Source: Solidesulfovibrio alcoholivorans DSM 5433
GTDB taxonomy: Bacteria; Desulfobacterota; Desulfovibrionia; Desulfovibrionales; Desulfovibrionaceae
Length of the DNA: 64,000 bases
Assembly (NCBI RefSeq): GCF_000702665.1
Contig: NZ_JNJA01000012.1
Span: 1 to 64,000, forward strand
Direction of reading: 5' to 3'
Part shown: positions 8,898-17,654 of the stretch, piece after piece
Layout of the letters: each line of letters starts with the position of its first letter
Position numbering within the stretch: position 1 is the first letter of the stretch
Notes under the pieces: model-generated
Told to the model about the DNA's origin: nothing
The model's database searches: none
Seen by the model: only the letters and a program-made list of their open reading frames with translations
Made by a program: the position numbers and the translations under genes

Positions 8898-10514
8898 ATG
8901 TTTTGCTACCAATGCGAACAGACGGCCAAGGGAACCGGTTGCGACAAGCTCGGCGTGTGCGGCAAGAAACCCGAGGTCTCGGACCTCCAGGATCTGCTCG
9001 TCTACGCCCTGACGGGCCTGGGCCAGGCGGCCGTGGCCACCAGGGCCGCGGGCAAGGACGTGCCGCTCGAAACGGGACGCTTTTTCGCCAAGGCGCTTTT
9101 CACCACGCTCACCAACGTCAACTTCGACCCGGCGGACTTCAAGCCCTGGATCGAGGAAGCCGTGGCCAAGCGCGACGCCCTGGCCGCCGGCCTCGCCGCC
9201 AAACTGCCCGAAGGCCCGGCCACCTTCCGCCCGGCCGCGGATCTCGCCGGACTCGTCGCCCAGGGCGGCCAGCACGGCCTCAAGGACATCCCCGAAGCCG
9301 ACCCCGACATCCTTTCCCTCAAGCATACGCTGCTCTTCGGCCTCAAGGGCGTGGCCGCCTACGCCGACCATGCCGCCATCCTCGGCCAGGAAGACCCGGC
9401 CGTGTACGACTTCCTGTACGAAGGCCTGGCCGCCACCTTCTCCACGGACAAGAACCTCGGCGCGTGGGTCGGGCTCGTGCTCAAGTGCGGCGAAGTGAAC
9501 CTGCGGACCATGGAGCTGCTCGACGCGGCCAACACCGGGGCCTACGGCCATCCCGTGCCGACCGAGGTGCCGCTCGGGCACAAGGCCGGCAAGGCCATCC
9601 TGGTCTCCGGCCACGACCTCAAGGACCTGAAGGTCCTGCTCGAGCAGACCGCCGGCAAGGGCATCAACATCTACACCCACGGCGAGATGCTGCCCGCCCA
9701 CGGCTATCCGGAACTCAAAAAGCACCCGCACTTTTTCGGCCACTACGGCACGGCCTGGCAGAACCAGCACAAGGAATTCGCGGCCTTCCCCGGCGCGATC
9801 CTCATGACCACCAACTGCATCCAGAAGCCGGCGGCGAGCTACCTCGGCAACATCTTCACCACTGGCCTGGTCGGCTGGCCCGGCGCGGTCCACGTGAAAA
9901 ACGGCGACTTCGCCCCGGTGATCGAAAAGGCGCTGGCCATGCCAGGATTTACCGCCGACGAGGACAAGGGCACGGTCATGACCGGGTTCGCCAGAAACGC
10001 GGTGCTCGGCGTCGCCGGCGCGGTCATCGACGCGGTCAAGGCCGGCAAGATCCGCCACTTCTTCCTGGTGGCCGGCTGCGACGGGGCCAAGCCCGGTCGC
10101 AACTACTACACCGAGTTCGTGGAAAAGGCCCCGGCCGACACCGTGGTGTTGACGCTGGCCTGCGGCAAGTTCCGCTTCTTCGACAAGAAGCTCGGCGACA
10201 TCGGCGGCATCCCGCGTCTGCTCGACATGGGCCAGTGCAACGACGCCTACTCGGCCATCCAGGTAGCCGTGGCCCTGGCCAAGGCCTTCGACTGCGGCGT
10301 CAACGACCTGCCGCTGTCCCTTGTCCTTTCGTGGTACGAGCAAAAAGCCGTGGCCATCCTGCTCACGCTTTTGCACCTCGGCATCAAGAACATGCGCCTG
10401 GGACCCACCCTCCCGGCGTTCCTGACCCCCAACGTCCTCAACTTCCTGGTGGAAAACTACGACATCAAGCCCATCAGCACGCCCGAGGAAGACCTGAAGG
10501 CGATTCTCGGCTAG
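8898..10514 (+). CDS. hcp: Hybrid cluster protein (hydroxylamine reductase)
   Basis: 538 residues, the normal length for the anaerobe-type Hcp. The N terminus MFCYQCEQTAKGTGCDKLGVCG supplies the four cysteines (C3, C6, C15, C21) of the cubane cluster. Further conserved Cys and Glu segments of the hybrid Fe-S-O cluster follow (for example TTNCIQKP, GCDGAKPGRNYYTEF, LACGKFRFF, MGQCNDAYSA). Hcp reduces hydroxylamine in vitro and NO in vivo and protects against nitrosative stress in the cytoplasm. AAGGAGG lies upstream of the ATG. It is first in an apparent operon with a ferredoxin-like protein and a cupin, behind an HcpR-type palindrome. Confidence 0.96.
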   Translation: MFCYQCEQTAKGTGCDKLGVCGKKPEVSDLQDLLVYALTGLGQAAVATRAAGKDVPLETGRFFAKALFTTLTNVNFDPADFKPWIEEAVAKRDALAAGLAAKLPEGPATFRPAADLAGLVAQGGQHGLKDIPEADPDILSLKHTLLFGLKGVAAYADHAAILGQEDPAVYDFLYEGLAATFSTDKNLGAWVGLVLKCGEVNLRTMELLDAANTGAYGHPVPTEVPLGHKAGKAILVSGHDLKDLKVLLEQTAGKGINIYTHGEMLPAHGYPELKKHPHFFGHYGTAWQNQHKEFAAFPGAILMTTNCIQKPAASYLGNIFTTGLVGWPGAVHVKNGDFAPVIEKALAMPGFTADEDKGTVMTGFARNAVLGVAGAVIDAVKAGKIRHFFLVAGCDGAKPGRNYYTEFVEKAPADTVVLTLACGKFRFFDKKLGDIGGIPRLLDMGQCNDAYSAIQVAVALAKAFDCGVNDLPLSLVLSWYEQKAVAILLTLLHLGIKNMRLGPTLPAFLTPNVLNFLVENYDIKPISTPEEDLKAILG

Positions 10515-10576
10515 CGCGCCGCGCCTTACTGCCGGCGGCCCGGCCCATGCCGGGCCGCCAACCAAGGAATTTCGCC

Positions 10577-11338
10577 ATGAAACGCAAGATCATCGAAATC
10601 GACGCGTCGCTGTGCAACGGCTGCGGCCAGTGCGTCACCGGCTGCGCCGAAGGGGCGCTCGCCATCATCGACGGCAAGGCCAGGATCGTGGCCGACCACT
10701 TCTGCGACGGCCTGGGGGCCTGCATCGGCCACTGCCCGACCGGGGCGTTGCAAATCATTGAACGCGAGGCCCCGGAATTCGACGAAAAGGCCGTGGAGAC
10801 GCATCTGGCAGCCTCGGGCAAGACGCCCCACGCCGCCAAGCACGGCGGTTGCCCCTCGACCCAGGCCATGACGCTTTCGCCCTGCCAGCAGGCCAATGTT
10901 CCCACGGCCCAGGCCACGACCGCCGCCTCGGCGCTTTCCCACTGGCCCGTCAAGCTGCGCCTGGTGCCGCCCACGGCCCCGTTTCTCAAGGGCGCGCGGC
11001 TGCTGCTCACGTCCGATTGCGTGCCGCCGGCCTTCCCGGCCTTCCACAGCGCCTTCCTGCCCGGCCGCGTGGCCCTGCTCGGCTGCCCCAAGTTCGACGA
11101 CGTCGCAAGCTCTGTGGAAAAGCTGACGGAGATCGTCCGGCAAAACGACATCGCGGACATCACCGTGCTCCAGATGGAAGTGCCCTGCTGCGCCGGCATG
11201 GCGCGCATCGCCGCGACTGCGGTCACCGCTTCGGGCAAGGCCGTGCCCGTCACGCGCGTGGTGGTCGGCCGCGGCGGCGAGATCGTGTCCATGGGACCGG
11301 CCGACGCGCCGCCCGCGCCCCGCCTGCACTCCCTGTAA
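10577..11338 (+). CDS. Ferredoxin-like Fe-S partner of Hcp
   Basis: 253 residues. A full [4Fe-4S] motif (C13-x2-C-x2-C-x3-C23, CNGCGQCVTGC) is followed by a second site with only three cysteines (C43-x5-C49-x3-C53 in FCDGLGACIGHCP), which could hold a [3Fe-4S] cluster or use another ligand. The C-terminal 150 residues have scattered cysteines (TSDCVPP, LLGCPKFDD, VPCCAGM). It lies 62 bases after hcp in the same direction. A gene of this type is, as far as I recall, paired with hcp in desulfovibrios; it is the likely electron donor to Hcp (inference). Confidence 0.85.
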   Translation: MKRKIIEIDASLCNGCGQCVTGCAEGALAIIDGKARIVADHFCDGLGACIGHCPTGALQIIEREAPEFDEKAVETHLAASGKTPHAAKHGGCPSTQAMTLSPCQQANVPTAQATTAASALSHWPVKLRLVPPTAPFLKGARLLLTSDCVPPAFPAFHSAFLPGRVALLGCPKFDDVASSVEKLTEIVRQNDIADITVLQMEVPCCAGMARIAATAVTASGKAVPVTRVVVGRGGEIVSMGPADAPPAPRLHSL

Positions 11339-11364
11339 CAGCCCCGTAACGGGAGGTCGCCACC

Positions 11365-11682
11365 ATGAAGATCATCAACGTCCTCGCCGAAGGCCCCTTC
11401 AAGGACAAGGGGCACGGCACCCTGTGGGTCCACGATTCGCCCAATTTCCGCATCGTCAACTTCAACTTCCGCGCCGGCCAGAGCCTGCCCGTGCATTCCC
11501 ACGACGTGGACGGGGAACTCTCCATCGTGGTGCTGGAAGGCCAGGGGGAATTCCTGGGCGCGGACGACGCGACGCTGCCGGCCAAGGCCGGCGACGTGCT
11601 CACCTGCCCCATCGCCACGCCCCACGGCATCCGCGCCATCACCGACATGCGCGTCCTCGTCACCATCGCCCCGCCCCCCTGA
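11365..11682 (+). CDS. Small cupin-domain protein
   Basis: 105 residues, one cupin barrel. Motif 1 is HSHDVDGELSIVVLEGQGEFL and motif 2 includes GDVLTCPIATPHGIRA, giving the usual His/Glu metal ligands. GGGAGG precedes the ATG. It follows the Hcp partner gene by 26 bases and so is probably third in the hcp operon. Small cupins act as sensors or enzymes; the ligand cannot be read from the sequence. A palindromic element follows the stop. Confidence 0.85.
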   Translation: MKIINVLAEGPFKDKGHGTLWVHDSPNFRIVNFNFRAGQSLPVHSHDVDGELSIVVLEGQGEFLGADDATLPAKAGDVLTCPIATPHGIRAITDMRVLVTIAPPP

Positions 11683-11685
11683 TGG

Positions 11686-11756
11686 GAGAGGGAGGGGGAG
11701 AGGGAAGATGCTCCGGCGGCCAGGAGGGGATGCTCCCCTCCTGGACCTCCTCGTAA
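11686..11756 (+). repeat. Palindromic intergenic element, copy 2
   Basis: A purine-rich arm (GGGAGAGGGAGGGGGAGAGG) leads into GATGCTCCGGCGG. The core palindrome is at 11720-11744, with 11-base arms CCAGGAGGGGA/TCCCCTCCTGG and loop TGC, followed by ACCTCCTCG. It begins four bases after the cupin stop codon, in sense orientation. Confidence 0.9.
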
Positions 11757-12024
11757 GGGGCACAGGTGAGCTTGCGACTGCGCAGCCGGACGCGTCCTTG
11801 CGAAGCGCCTGCCGGCCGGGGCATCAGGCAAACGCCCGGGGCCGAATGCGAAAGACGTGACCTTGCCTTTCGGGGACTGGCGTTGCGGACACGGATCACG
11901 CCCGCCAGCGGAAAAAAAGTGCGCCTGCCCCGAAAATCCTTTCCCTGCCCGTATGATTTCAGGATGTTGCAAAGTTTGGGCCGCTTGCCATGAACTTGAA
12001 TATGTGAAAAAAAGCGCGAAAGGA
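11757..12024. other. Gene-free stretch before the structured inverted repeat
   Basis: No reading frame here has a ribosome-binding site or family resemblance. The stretch holds only short GC-rich inverted repeats and, near 12000-12012, an AT-rich GTGAAAAAAAGCGCG segment. On the minus strand that segment gives the T run after the large hairpin at 12025-12201. Confidence 0.5.
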
Positions 12025-12201
12025 TTCGATGCCGGGACGCGGCGCGGCAAGGCGTCCCTGCGCGCGTACCGCCAACCGCGCGACGCAGGGACGGAACGCC
12101 ACAGCATACTGGCGGACGCGAACCCGCCGGCCTCCGAACGGACCCCAAGCCTTCAAGGACTTTGGCGTACCAGTCTTGCCGCGCCCCGTCCCGGCATCGA
12201 A
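12025..12201. repeat. 177-base structured element with 27-base terminal inverted repeats
   Basis: The ends 12025-12051 and 12175-12201 are inverted copies of TTCGATGCCGGGACG followed by CGGCGCGGCAAG, with a single mismatch in 27 bases. The interior folds into further arms, for example GTCCCTGCG...CGCAGGGAC and a CCAAAG/CTTGG arm. On the minus strand it lies 30 bases after the diguanylate cyclase stop and is followed within about 15 bases by a run of seven T. It could be an elaborate terminator, a structured RNA, or a small non-autonomous inverted-repeat element. Confidence 0.75.
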
Positions 12202-12230
12202 CCCGATCCTTCCGCGTCCGGCCGCCCCGG

Positions 12231-13979
12231 TCAGACCGTGACGACCCGGTTGCGTCCCTCCTCCTTGCCCCGATACAGCGCCTCGTCGGCCCGGCGCAGC
12301 ACGTCGTCGAACTCGTCGCCGGACACCGCCTCGGCAACGCCAGCGGTCACGGTCACGGTCAACCTGACGTCGCGGCAGACGTATGCGACCGCGGCGATGC
12401 GCTCGCGGATGCGCTCGAGCATTTTCCCGGCGGACGCCGCGTCCGCATGCGGCAGCACGAACAGGAACTCCTCGCCGCCCCAACGCGCGACCATGTCGTC
12501 GGCCCGGACCATTTCGGCCATGTCCGCGCCCAGCCGGCGCAACAGCATGTCCCCGGCCCCGTGCCCGTGGTGGTCGTTGACCTTCTTGAAGAAATCGATA
12601 TCCAGCACGGCCAGGGCATACACGGCGCCGTGGCGCTGCAATTCCCTGTGGCAGGCGACGGCGAATTCCTCGGCATGACGCCGATTGGGCAGGCCGGTCA
12701 GGGAATCCGTGCGCGAAAGCGCCTCCAATTGCCCGTTGAGCGTCTCAAGCGCCTCCTTGGCCGACTGGAGCTCCCTGTTGGAATCGCGGAGTTCGCTGGT
12801 ACGCTCCCGGACCCGGCGCTCCAGCGTGGCGTTTGCGGTCAACAGGGCGGCCTCGGCCCGCTTGCGCCGCATCCTGTTGGCCACGAGCCCCAGGATGAGG
12901 CAGCCTTCCGCCGCGACCAGGACCGTACCGCCGAGCACCAGCCCCCGGTGGGACTCCCACAAGGACGCGGTCCTGAACACCAGACGACTGCCGGCCGGCA
13001 ACCGCGCGGCGTCCAAGCCGAAATGCTCGAGCATCCGCTGGTCGAAGACATAGGCGCTGGCATCGGGACGAAGCAGCGGCCCGCCCCCGGCAAGATGCCC
13101 GTCCAGGGCTTCCAGAATCCGCGCCCCCATGAACCGGCCGAGCTTTGCGACATCATCGACGTATCCCCCCACCATGCCGTCGCCGAGCAGGTGGGCTCCC
13201 ATGCCGAACACCGGGACCTTGGCCCGCCGGCAGACCTCGCGCAGCACCGCTGCCGGAACAAAGGTCGCGCCCGTAACGTCGCGCGCGACGCGCACGTACA
13301 GGATGGCCGCATCGCTTGCGGTGCCGGCGACCGTGTCCAGCATGGCCGCATGGGTCATGTCCGTGGTCAGGACCGTGTCGAGCCGGCCGGCGTATGCGGC
13401 CAGGACCGGCGCGATCCTGGCTTCGATGCGCCGCTCCTGCGCCGAGGCGCCAAGGACCACGTACACGGTGCGCGTCGCGGGAAGCAACGCCAGGATCAGC
13501 TGCAGGTTCTTCTCGATGTCCGATGCGGTCACGCCCCAGGCGACCTCGGTCATGTGCGGCGGCGGGCGGCGTGCTTCCTCGCTGTCGGCTTCCACGGGGA
13601 CAAGAAGGGGAACGCCCCGGAAGGACTCCGCCAGGGAGCGCCGATAGAAGGGGACGACGGCATTGTCCATGACGATGGCATCGGGCTTCCACAAGGAATA
13701 CTTCATGGCCAGATAGGCGGCCGTGTCCGGGAGGTAGGACGGCGACTGCTCGAAGGATGCCAGATCGAGGAATTCCTTGGATACCCGGATGTCATACCGG
13801 GCGTCCGACAGCAGCATTTCCTGCAGCCCCTGGTCATACGCCGCGACGGCCGGGTGATCCTGGTTGAAATTGTGCAGGACGAGCACATTCCTGCGCGTCG
13901 CGGCGGCGGCGCGTAGCGGAAGGAAATGCGACAGGACGCACAGTGCCGCCGCTAACAAAAAGACGTATCGCGAAGCCAT
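12231..13979 (-). CDS. Membrane diguanylate cyclase with periplasmic binding-protein-like sensor
   Basis: 582 residues. A signal/anchor (FLLAAALCVLSHFLPL) is followed by about 290 residues resembling the ABC_sub_bind family (RRNVLVLHNFNQDHPAVAAYDQGL). A membrane helix near 330 (LVLGGTVLVAAEGCLILGLVA), a coiled coil and a GGDEF domain follow. The active-site loop is RWGGEEFLFVLP and the inhibitory RxxD site (RADD) lies five residues before it, so the enzyme should make cyclic di-GMP and be product-inhibited. Start at 13979 has GAGG upstream; the ATG 10 codons earlier lacks one. An HD-GYP-like protein elsewhere in the window (40896) could act in the opposite direction. Confidence 0.93.
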   Translation of the reverse strand: MASRYVFLLAAALCVLSHFLPLRAAAATRRNVLVLHNFNQDHPAVAAYDQGLQEMLLSDARYDIRVSKEFLDLASFEQSPSYLPDTAAYLAMKYSLWKPDAIVMDNAVVPFYRRSLAESFRGVPLLVPVEADSEEARRPPPHMTEVAWGVTASDIEKNLQLILALLPATRTVYVVLGASAQERRIEARIAPVLAAYAGRLDTVLTTDMTHAAMLDTVAGTASDAAILYVRVARDVTGATFVPAAVLREVCRRAKVPVFGMGAHLLGDGMVGGYVDDVAKLGRFMGARILEALDGHLAGGGPLLRPDASAYVFDQRMLEHFGLDAARLPAGSRLVFRTASLWESHRGLVLGGTVLVAAEGCLILGLVANRMRRKRAEAALLTANATLERRVRERTSELRDSNRELQSAKEALETLNGQLEALSRTDSLTGLPNRRHAEEFAVACHRELQRHGAVYALAVLDIDFFKKVNDHHGHGAGDMLLRRLGADMAEMVRADDMVARWGGEEFLFVLPHADAASAGKMLERIRERIAAVAYVCRDVRLTVTVTAGVAEAVSGDEFDDVLRRADEALYRGKEEGRNRVVTV

Positions 13980-14060
13980 GCTGCCTCGTGGGGTTGTCGC
14001 AAGCGCCATGTCGGCACGAATAAAAGCAGGTCGAGGCGGTCGCCGCCGCCTCGTCGAGAC

Positions 14061-15341
14061 TCAGCCCAGGACCTGCGGCGCGCCCGTCGGGGTGAATCCA
14101 GGGAAAACGTCGGCCAGCCGCTTCTCGGGCAGGCCCAGGTGGCGCACGGCGATCTGCGCGACGACCTCGCGCCAGTCCGTGGCCACGGCCACGTCGCGCC
14201 CGCCCGCCAGGCGATGCGCGGCAAGCCCTGGCCACTCCCCGAGCACCTGCCCCCCGGCCACGGGACCGCCGAGGACGCACATCACGCCGCCCTGGCCGTT
14301 GTCCGTGCCGCCAAAGCGGTTCTCCCGCGCGCCGCGCCCGAATTCGCCAAGGGCGATGACGACCGTCTCGTCGAACGCCTTGCCGAGCCCCTCGGTCAGA
14401 TGGGAAAGCCCCAGCGCCGTCTCGCGCAGCCGGTCGGCCAGATAGCCCTTGGCCCCGCCCTGGCCGGAATGGGTGTCGAAACCGCCCACGGCGAGAAAGG
14501 CCAGGGCGGCGTCGCGCCGCTTGGCCAGGTCGCGGCCGAAACGCTCGGCGAATTCCGGGAAGGCCGGGGCGGGAATGGCCCCGGCGCTGGCCTTGACCGA
14601 TTCCGCAAGCAGCTTGGCCAACGCGTCCTGCCGGTCCTCGCGGCCCTTGGCGAAAGTCTTGGCGAGCGGCTCCTTCCCGGCGTAGAGCCGGGACACGGCG
14701 TCGTACAGGGCCTGATCCTCCACGGGCAGTCCCGGCAGCGACGGGCCACGCCCGGGGGCGATCATGTTGTAGTGCGGCGCGCCGGAGTAGATGTCCGACT
14801 GGCTCGCCACGAGCATCTGCCCTGCCCCGCCGCCGAGGGCCAGGGACAGGCGGCCGAGCCAGCCCTTGGCCCCGCCGCCCTTGCCCCCCTTGCCAGAAGA
14901 CGCGCCCCGGGCGAAATCGGCCTGCGCCGGAGCGTGCTGCGCGGCCACGCCGGCCATGCCGCAGGCCGGAATCACGGCCAGCTTCTTTCTTGCATATAAT
15001 GGGGCCAGGGCGGCCAGGGCCGGATGGAGCAGAAATCCCCGGCCCAGGTCGGTCCCGCCGCAGTCCGGGGCCAGGGCCGTGGTCGGGCGCAGGGCGCGGT
15101 AGAGCGGATCGCCAGTCGGCGCGGCCACGGACAGGCCGTCCGGTCCGCCTTGTAGAAAAACCACGACGAGTTGCCGCCCCTCACGCCAGGAAGGCTTGTC
15201 CTTGGCCTTGTCCTTCTCCCTGGCCGCGGCCTTGTCCCCGCTCCCGCCCTTTTTCGCGCGCGCGGCAAGCACCGCCCCCGGGTCCGTCAGCCCGGCAAGG
15301 CCCAGCGCGGCCAGAAATCCCAGCACCTCGCGTCGTCGCAC
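14061..15341 (-). CDS. Tat-exported DUF1501-family protein
   Basis: 426 residues from a GTG start with GAGAGGGG directly upstream. The N terminus has a twin-arginine signal (VRRREVLGFLAALGLAGL), so export in folded form is expected. The body matches DUF1501 (sulfatase/alkaline-phosphatase-like fold): LVVVFLQGGPDGLSVAAP, VGGFDTHSGQGG and VIALGEFGRGARENR. Such proteins are almost always encoded next to a DUF1800 protein, as here. A low-complexity Lys/Asp/Gly linker (residues about 29-52) follows the signal. Molecular function is not known with certainty. Confidence 0.88.
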   Translation of the reverse strand: MRRREVLGFLAALGLAGLTDPGAVLAARAKKGGSGDKAAAREKDKAKDKPSWREGRQLVVVFLQGGPDGLSVAAPTGDPLYRALRPTTALAPDCGGTDLGRGFLLHPALAALAPLYARKKLAVIPACGMAGVAAQHAPAQADFARGASSGKGGKGGGAKGWLGRLSLALGGGAGQMLVASQSDIYSGAPHYNMIAPGRGPSLPGLPVEDQALYDAVSRLYAGKEPLAKTFAKGREDRQDALAKLLAESVKASAGAIPAPAFPEFAERFGRDLAKRRDAALAFLAVGGFDTHSGQGGAKGYLADRLRETALGLSHLTEGLGKAFDETVVIALGEFGRGARENRFGGTDNGQGGVMCVLGGPVAGGQVLGEWPGLAAHRLAGGRDVAVATDWREVVAQIAVRHLGLPEKRLADVFPGFTPTGAPQVLG

Positions 15342-15399
15342 CGCCCCTCTCCCTTTCCGTGTCCCGCCCGCAGCGTGAAAAGCACTCCCACCACCACGC

Positions 15400-15456
15400 A
15401 TGGGGTGGTCCAGGAGGGGCCCCCGGCCCCTCCTGGCCGCCGGAGGCGTCTCCCCT
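15400..15456 (-). repeat. Palindromic intergenic element, copy 3
   Basis: The core at 15410-15436 has 11-base arms CCAGGAGGGGC/GCCCCTCCTGG around a five-base loop, followed by CCGCCGGAGGCGTCTCCCC. In minus orientation it begins a few bases after the DUF1800 stop codon and separates that gene from the DUF1501 gene. Confidence 0.88.
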
Positions 15457-15461
15457 CATAA

Positions 15462-16970
15462 TCAATAGCGCATCGATTCCGGTGCAGCCAGAATAACGGC
15501 CGCACCGACCGCGCCGCCGGCTTTCTCCGCGATCCCGCACGTGTGCGCGTCCACGTCCGGGCCGATGGTCGCGGCCAGGGCCTGCGCGGAAGGCTTGTCC
15601 GGCTTTACGCCCGGAATGCGCCCGGCGGCGAGGTCGCCGGCAAAGGTCACGCGGCGCACGACCGCATCGGGCTTCAGCCACGCGCCCGAGGCCGTGGCAT
15701 AGCCTTCCGGGCCGTCGGCGGCGTAAAAGGGCTGGCCAAGGCCAGCCAGGACGCCGGCCAGAGCCGCGGTGTCACCCGGGCCCACGCCGGTGGCGCGCAC
15801 GGCCGAAACCACCTGCCGCAGGGGCGGCTTGAACCGGTTGCCCATGTATTTGGGATCGTAAAATTCCGGGCTTTGAAAAAGCGCCCGCAGCGTCTCGCGG
15901 ATGTCGCCGCCGGATTTCGCGAACGCCTCGGCCACGCGGGCGACCAGGGGCGCGGGCGGGTCGTCGGCGAGAAAATACACGGCGAGCTTGCGCGCGATGT
16001 TCCTGGCCGTGGCCGGATGCGCGGCCAAAAGGTCCAGGGCGGCCGCGCCCTCGCCGAGCCCCGACCCCTTGATGGGATGGCCGAGCAGCGTCTTGTCCGA
16101 CGGGTCGTGCAGATCCACGTCGAAATAAAACCCTCCGGAATCGGCCGCGCCCCGCGACGCGCCCACGCGCCAGCCGGTGAGGATGCGGGCCAGGGCCAGG
16201 GTGTCGGCGGGCTTTTGCGGCCCGGACGGCCCCAGGGTCTGGTGGGCGAGAAGCATGGCGGCATAGGTCGGGTCGATGGCGTCCTTGGACGGCCCCGCGC
16301 CCTGGCGGTGGACCACGTTTTTCCAGTTGCCCCGGGCGATGAGCATGGCCGGATGGCGGGCCGTGGCCGCGAGCAGGTCCGCGAACCGTCCCAGGGCATG
16401 GGGCCGGATGGCCTCGCGCTCGAAGGAGCCTTCCCAGAGGCGGGCCAGACCCTTTTGCGCGCCGAGGCTGAAATGCTCGCACCAGAAGGCCACCATGAGC
16501 TCGTAGAGCTGCCTGGGCGACCAGATGGCGCGCATGAGCCTGGCCCGCGCCGCTTCCAGGGCCGCGACCTCGGCCCGGTCGAAGACCTGGCGCATGGCGT
16601 CGGGCCCGGGCTTGGCGTCGGCGGCCACGGCAGGGCCGTATTCGCGGAAAAGCCGCACCGTATCCATGGATTCGGTGGGCAACGCGGCGAGCTTTTCGGC
16701 CAGGACCGGCGGATCGACGAGGTTGTCGGGAGCGAGCTGGGCCGCGATGAAGGCGTCCGCCCCCATGGCCGCGACCCGCTCGAGGCCGCCGGGGGTCGGG
16801 CCGTAGGTCAGGCGGGAGACCACGTGCACGATCCTGGGGTCGATACGCCCCGGCTCCTCGGCCGCGCGCGCGGATACGGCCGCCAGCACGAGGCAGGCCA
16901 GCGCCAGCACTCCGGCGAGGCCTCCGACGCGGCGAATGCGGCAGTTTCCTGCGGGCGGCATGATGGGCAT
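15462..16970 (-). CDS. Secreted DUF1800-family protein
   Basis: 502 residues from the ATG at 16970. No strong ribosome-binding site is visible, so the start is uncertain; ATG 16961 is an alternative. A Sec-type signal (LAGVLALACLVLAAVSARA) is followed by the DUF1800 body: VSRLTYGPTPGGLERV, FWCEHFSLGAQKGLARLWE, ILTGWRVG, LGHPIKGSG and FQSPEFYDPKYMGNRFKPPL. It is encoded just upstream of its usual DUF1501 partner, with an intervening palindromic element. Proposed roles of such pairs in surface or secreted assemblies are unproven. Confidence 0.88.
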   Translation of the reverse strand: MPIMPPAGNCRIRRVGGLAGVLALACLVLAAVSARAAEEPGRIDPRIVHVVSRLTYGPTPGGLERVAAMGADAFIAAQLAPDNLVDPPVLAEKLAALPTESMDTVRLFREYGPAVAADAKPGPDAMRQVFDRAEVAALEAARARLMRAIWSPRQLYELMVAFWCEHFSLGAQKGLARLWEGSFEREAIRPHALGRFADLLAATARHPAMLIARGNWKNVVHRQGAGPSKDAIDPTYAAMLLAHQTLGPSGPQKPADTLALARILTGWRVGASRGAADSGGFYFDVDLHDPSDKTLLGHPIKGSGLGEGAAALDLLAAHPATARNIARKLAVYFLADDPPAPLVARVAEAFAKSGGDIRETLRALFQSPEFYDPKYMGNRFKPPLRQVVSAVRATGVGPGDTAALAGVLAGLGQPFYAADGPEGYATASGAWLKPDAVVRRVTFAGDLAAGRIPGVKPDKPSAQALAATIGPDVDAHTCGIAEKAGGAVGAAVILAAPESMRY

Positions 16971-17079
16971 ACCGAAATTGTGCGCGCGGCGCGGCCAAAT
17001 GTCAATTGCGTCAACACCGCCGGAAAGCAGTGCCTTTCCGCGCAACATCGGCTACGCTTGCGCGCAAAGGGAGGTGACT

Positions 17080-17247
17080 ATGGCAGCGTATGTGAACCAG
17101 ACCGTGATCAAGTACGGCGTGGGATTCGGCTCGGCCCTGGCCATGTCCGTGTCTTTCGCGCTCAACAAGTCCATTCTCTGGGCCATCATCCACGGCATCC
17201 TGGGCTGGATTTACGTCGTATACGCCTTGCTGTTCAAGTCCTACTAG
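17080..17247 (+). CDS. 55-residue predicted membrane protein
   Basis: The ATG follows GGGAGGTGACT, a good ribosome-binding site. The protein has two hydrophobic stretches (GVGFGSALAMSVSFAL and SILWAIIHGILGWIYVVYALLF) and a short polar start, suggesting a small two-helix inner-membrane protein. The last 14 bases overlap the convergent GGCT-like gene. No family recognised. Confidence 0.75.
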   Translation: MAAYVNQTVIKYGVGFGSALAMSVSFALNKSILWAIIHGILGWIYVVYALLFKSY

Positions 17248-17617
17248 GTTTCCAGGACGCGAAATCGCCCGTGTGGAGCACGCCCTCCCACGGACGGCGG
17301 GCGAAATAGACCCAGGCGACGGCCTTATGGCCGCCATCGGCCATGACCAGCGGCGCCAGGGCGCGGCGGTAGACGCGAGGATGGTCTTCCAGGACATCGA
17401 TGGCGCGAAGCCGGGCCGCGTCCACGCGGTAGACCTCGCCGGTCACGCGGTGACGCGGCTCGTCCGCGACGAGGTAGGGGATGTCGCCGGCCACGTACAT
17501 GGCGTAGGCGAGCGCGGTCTCGGCCCGGCCCAGGAAAGGGCAGCCGGCCATGTAATGGTGGTTGTGAAAGCCCTGCCGCAGCGTCCCGTACGCGAAAATG
17601 TCCCAGTACGCTTCCAC
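17234..17617 (-). CDS. Gamma-glutamylcyclotransferase/AIG2-like protein
   Basis: 127 residues. The family's N-terminal FAYGTLRQGFHNH matches the YGTL substrate-binding motif. GEVYRVDAARLRAIDVLEDHP contains the conserved acidic region and R-x-Y-RR (VYRRAL) follows. These small cytosolic enzymes cyclise gamma-glutamyl compounds or act on amine linkages; the substrate is not predictable. The next gene upstream on the strand, gpsA, is separated from it by palindromic element copy 4. Confidence 0.85.
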   Translation of the reverse strand: MEAYWDIFAYGTLRQGFHNHHYMAGCPFLGRAETALAYAMYVAGDIPYLVADEPRHRVTGEVYRVDAARLRAIDVLEDHPRVYRRALAPLVMADGGHKAVAWVYFARRPWEGVLHTGDFASWKPSRT

Positions 17618-17654
17618 CGCGTGCGCGTGCCCCTTCCCCTTTCCGGGGTCGCAA

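Noticed and set aside
12025..12201. Integron attC site or tRNA-like gene in the structured element
   Set aside because: No GTTRRRY/RYYYAAC core sites, no integrase in view, and no cloverleaf with an anticodon arm and CCA-compatible acceptor could be drawn.
14061..14999. Plus-strand frame at 14139-14999 overlapping the DUF1501 gene
   Set aside because: Composition and lack of motifs mark it as a shadow; the minus-strand gene has a Tat signal, a ribosome-binding site and its usual partner.
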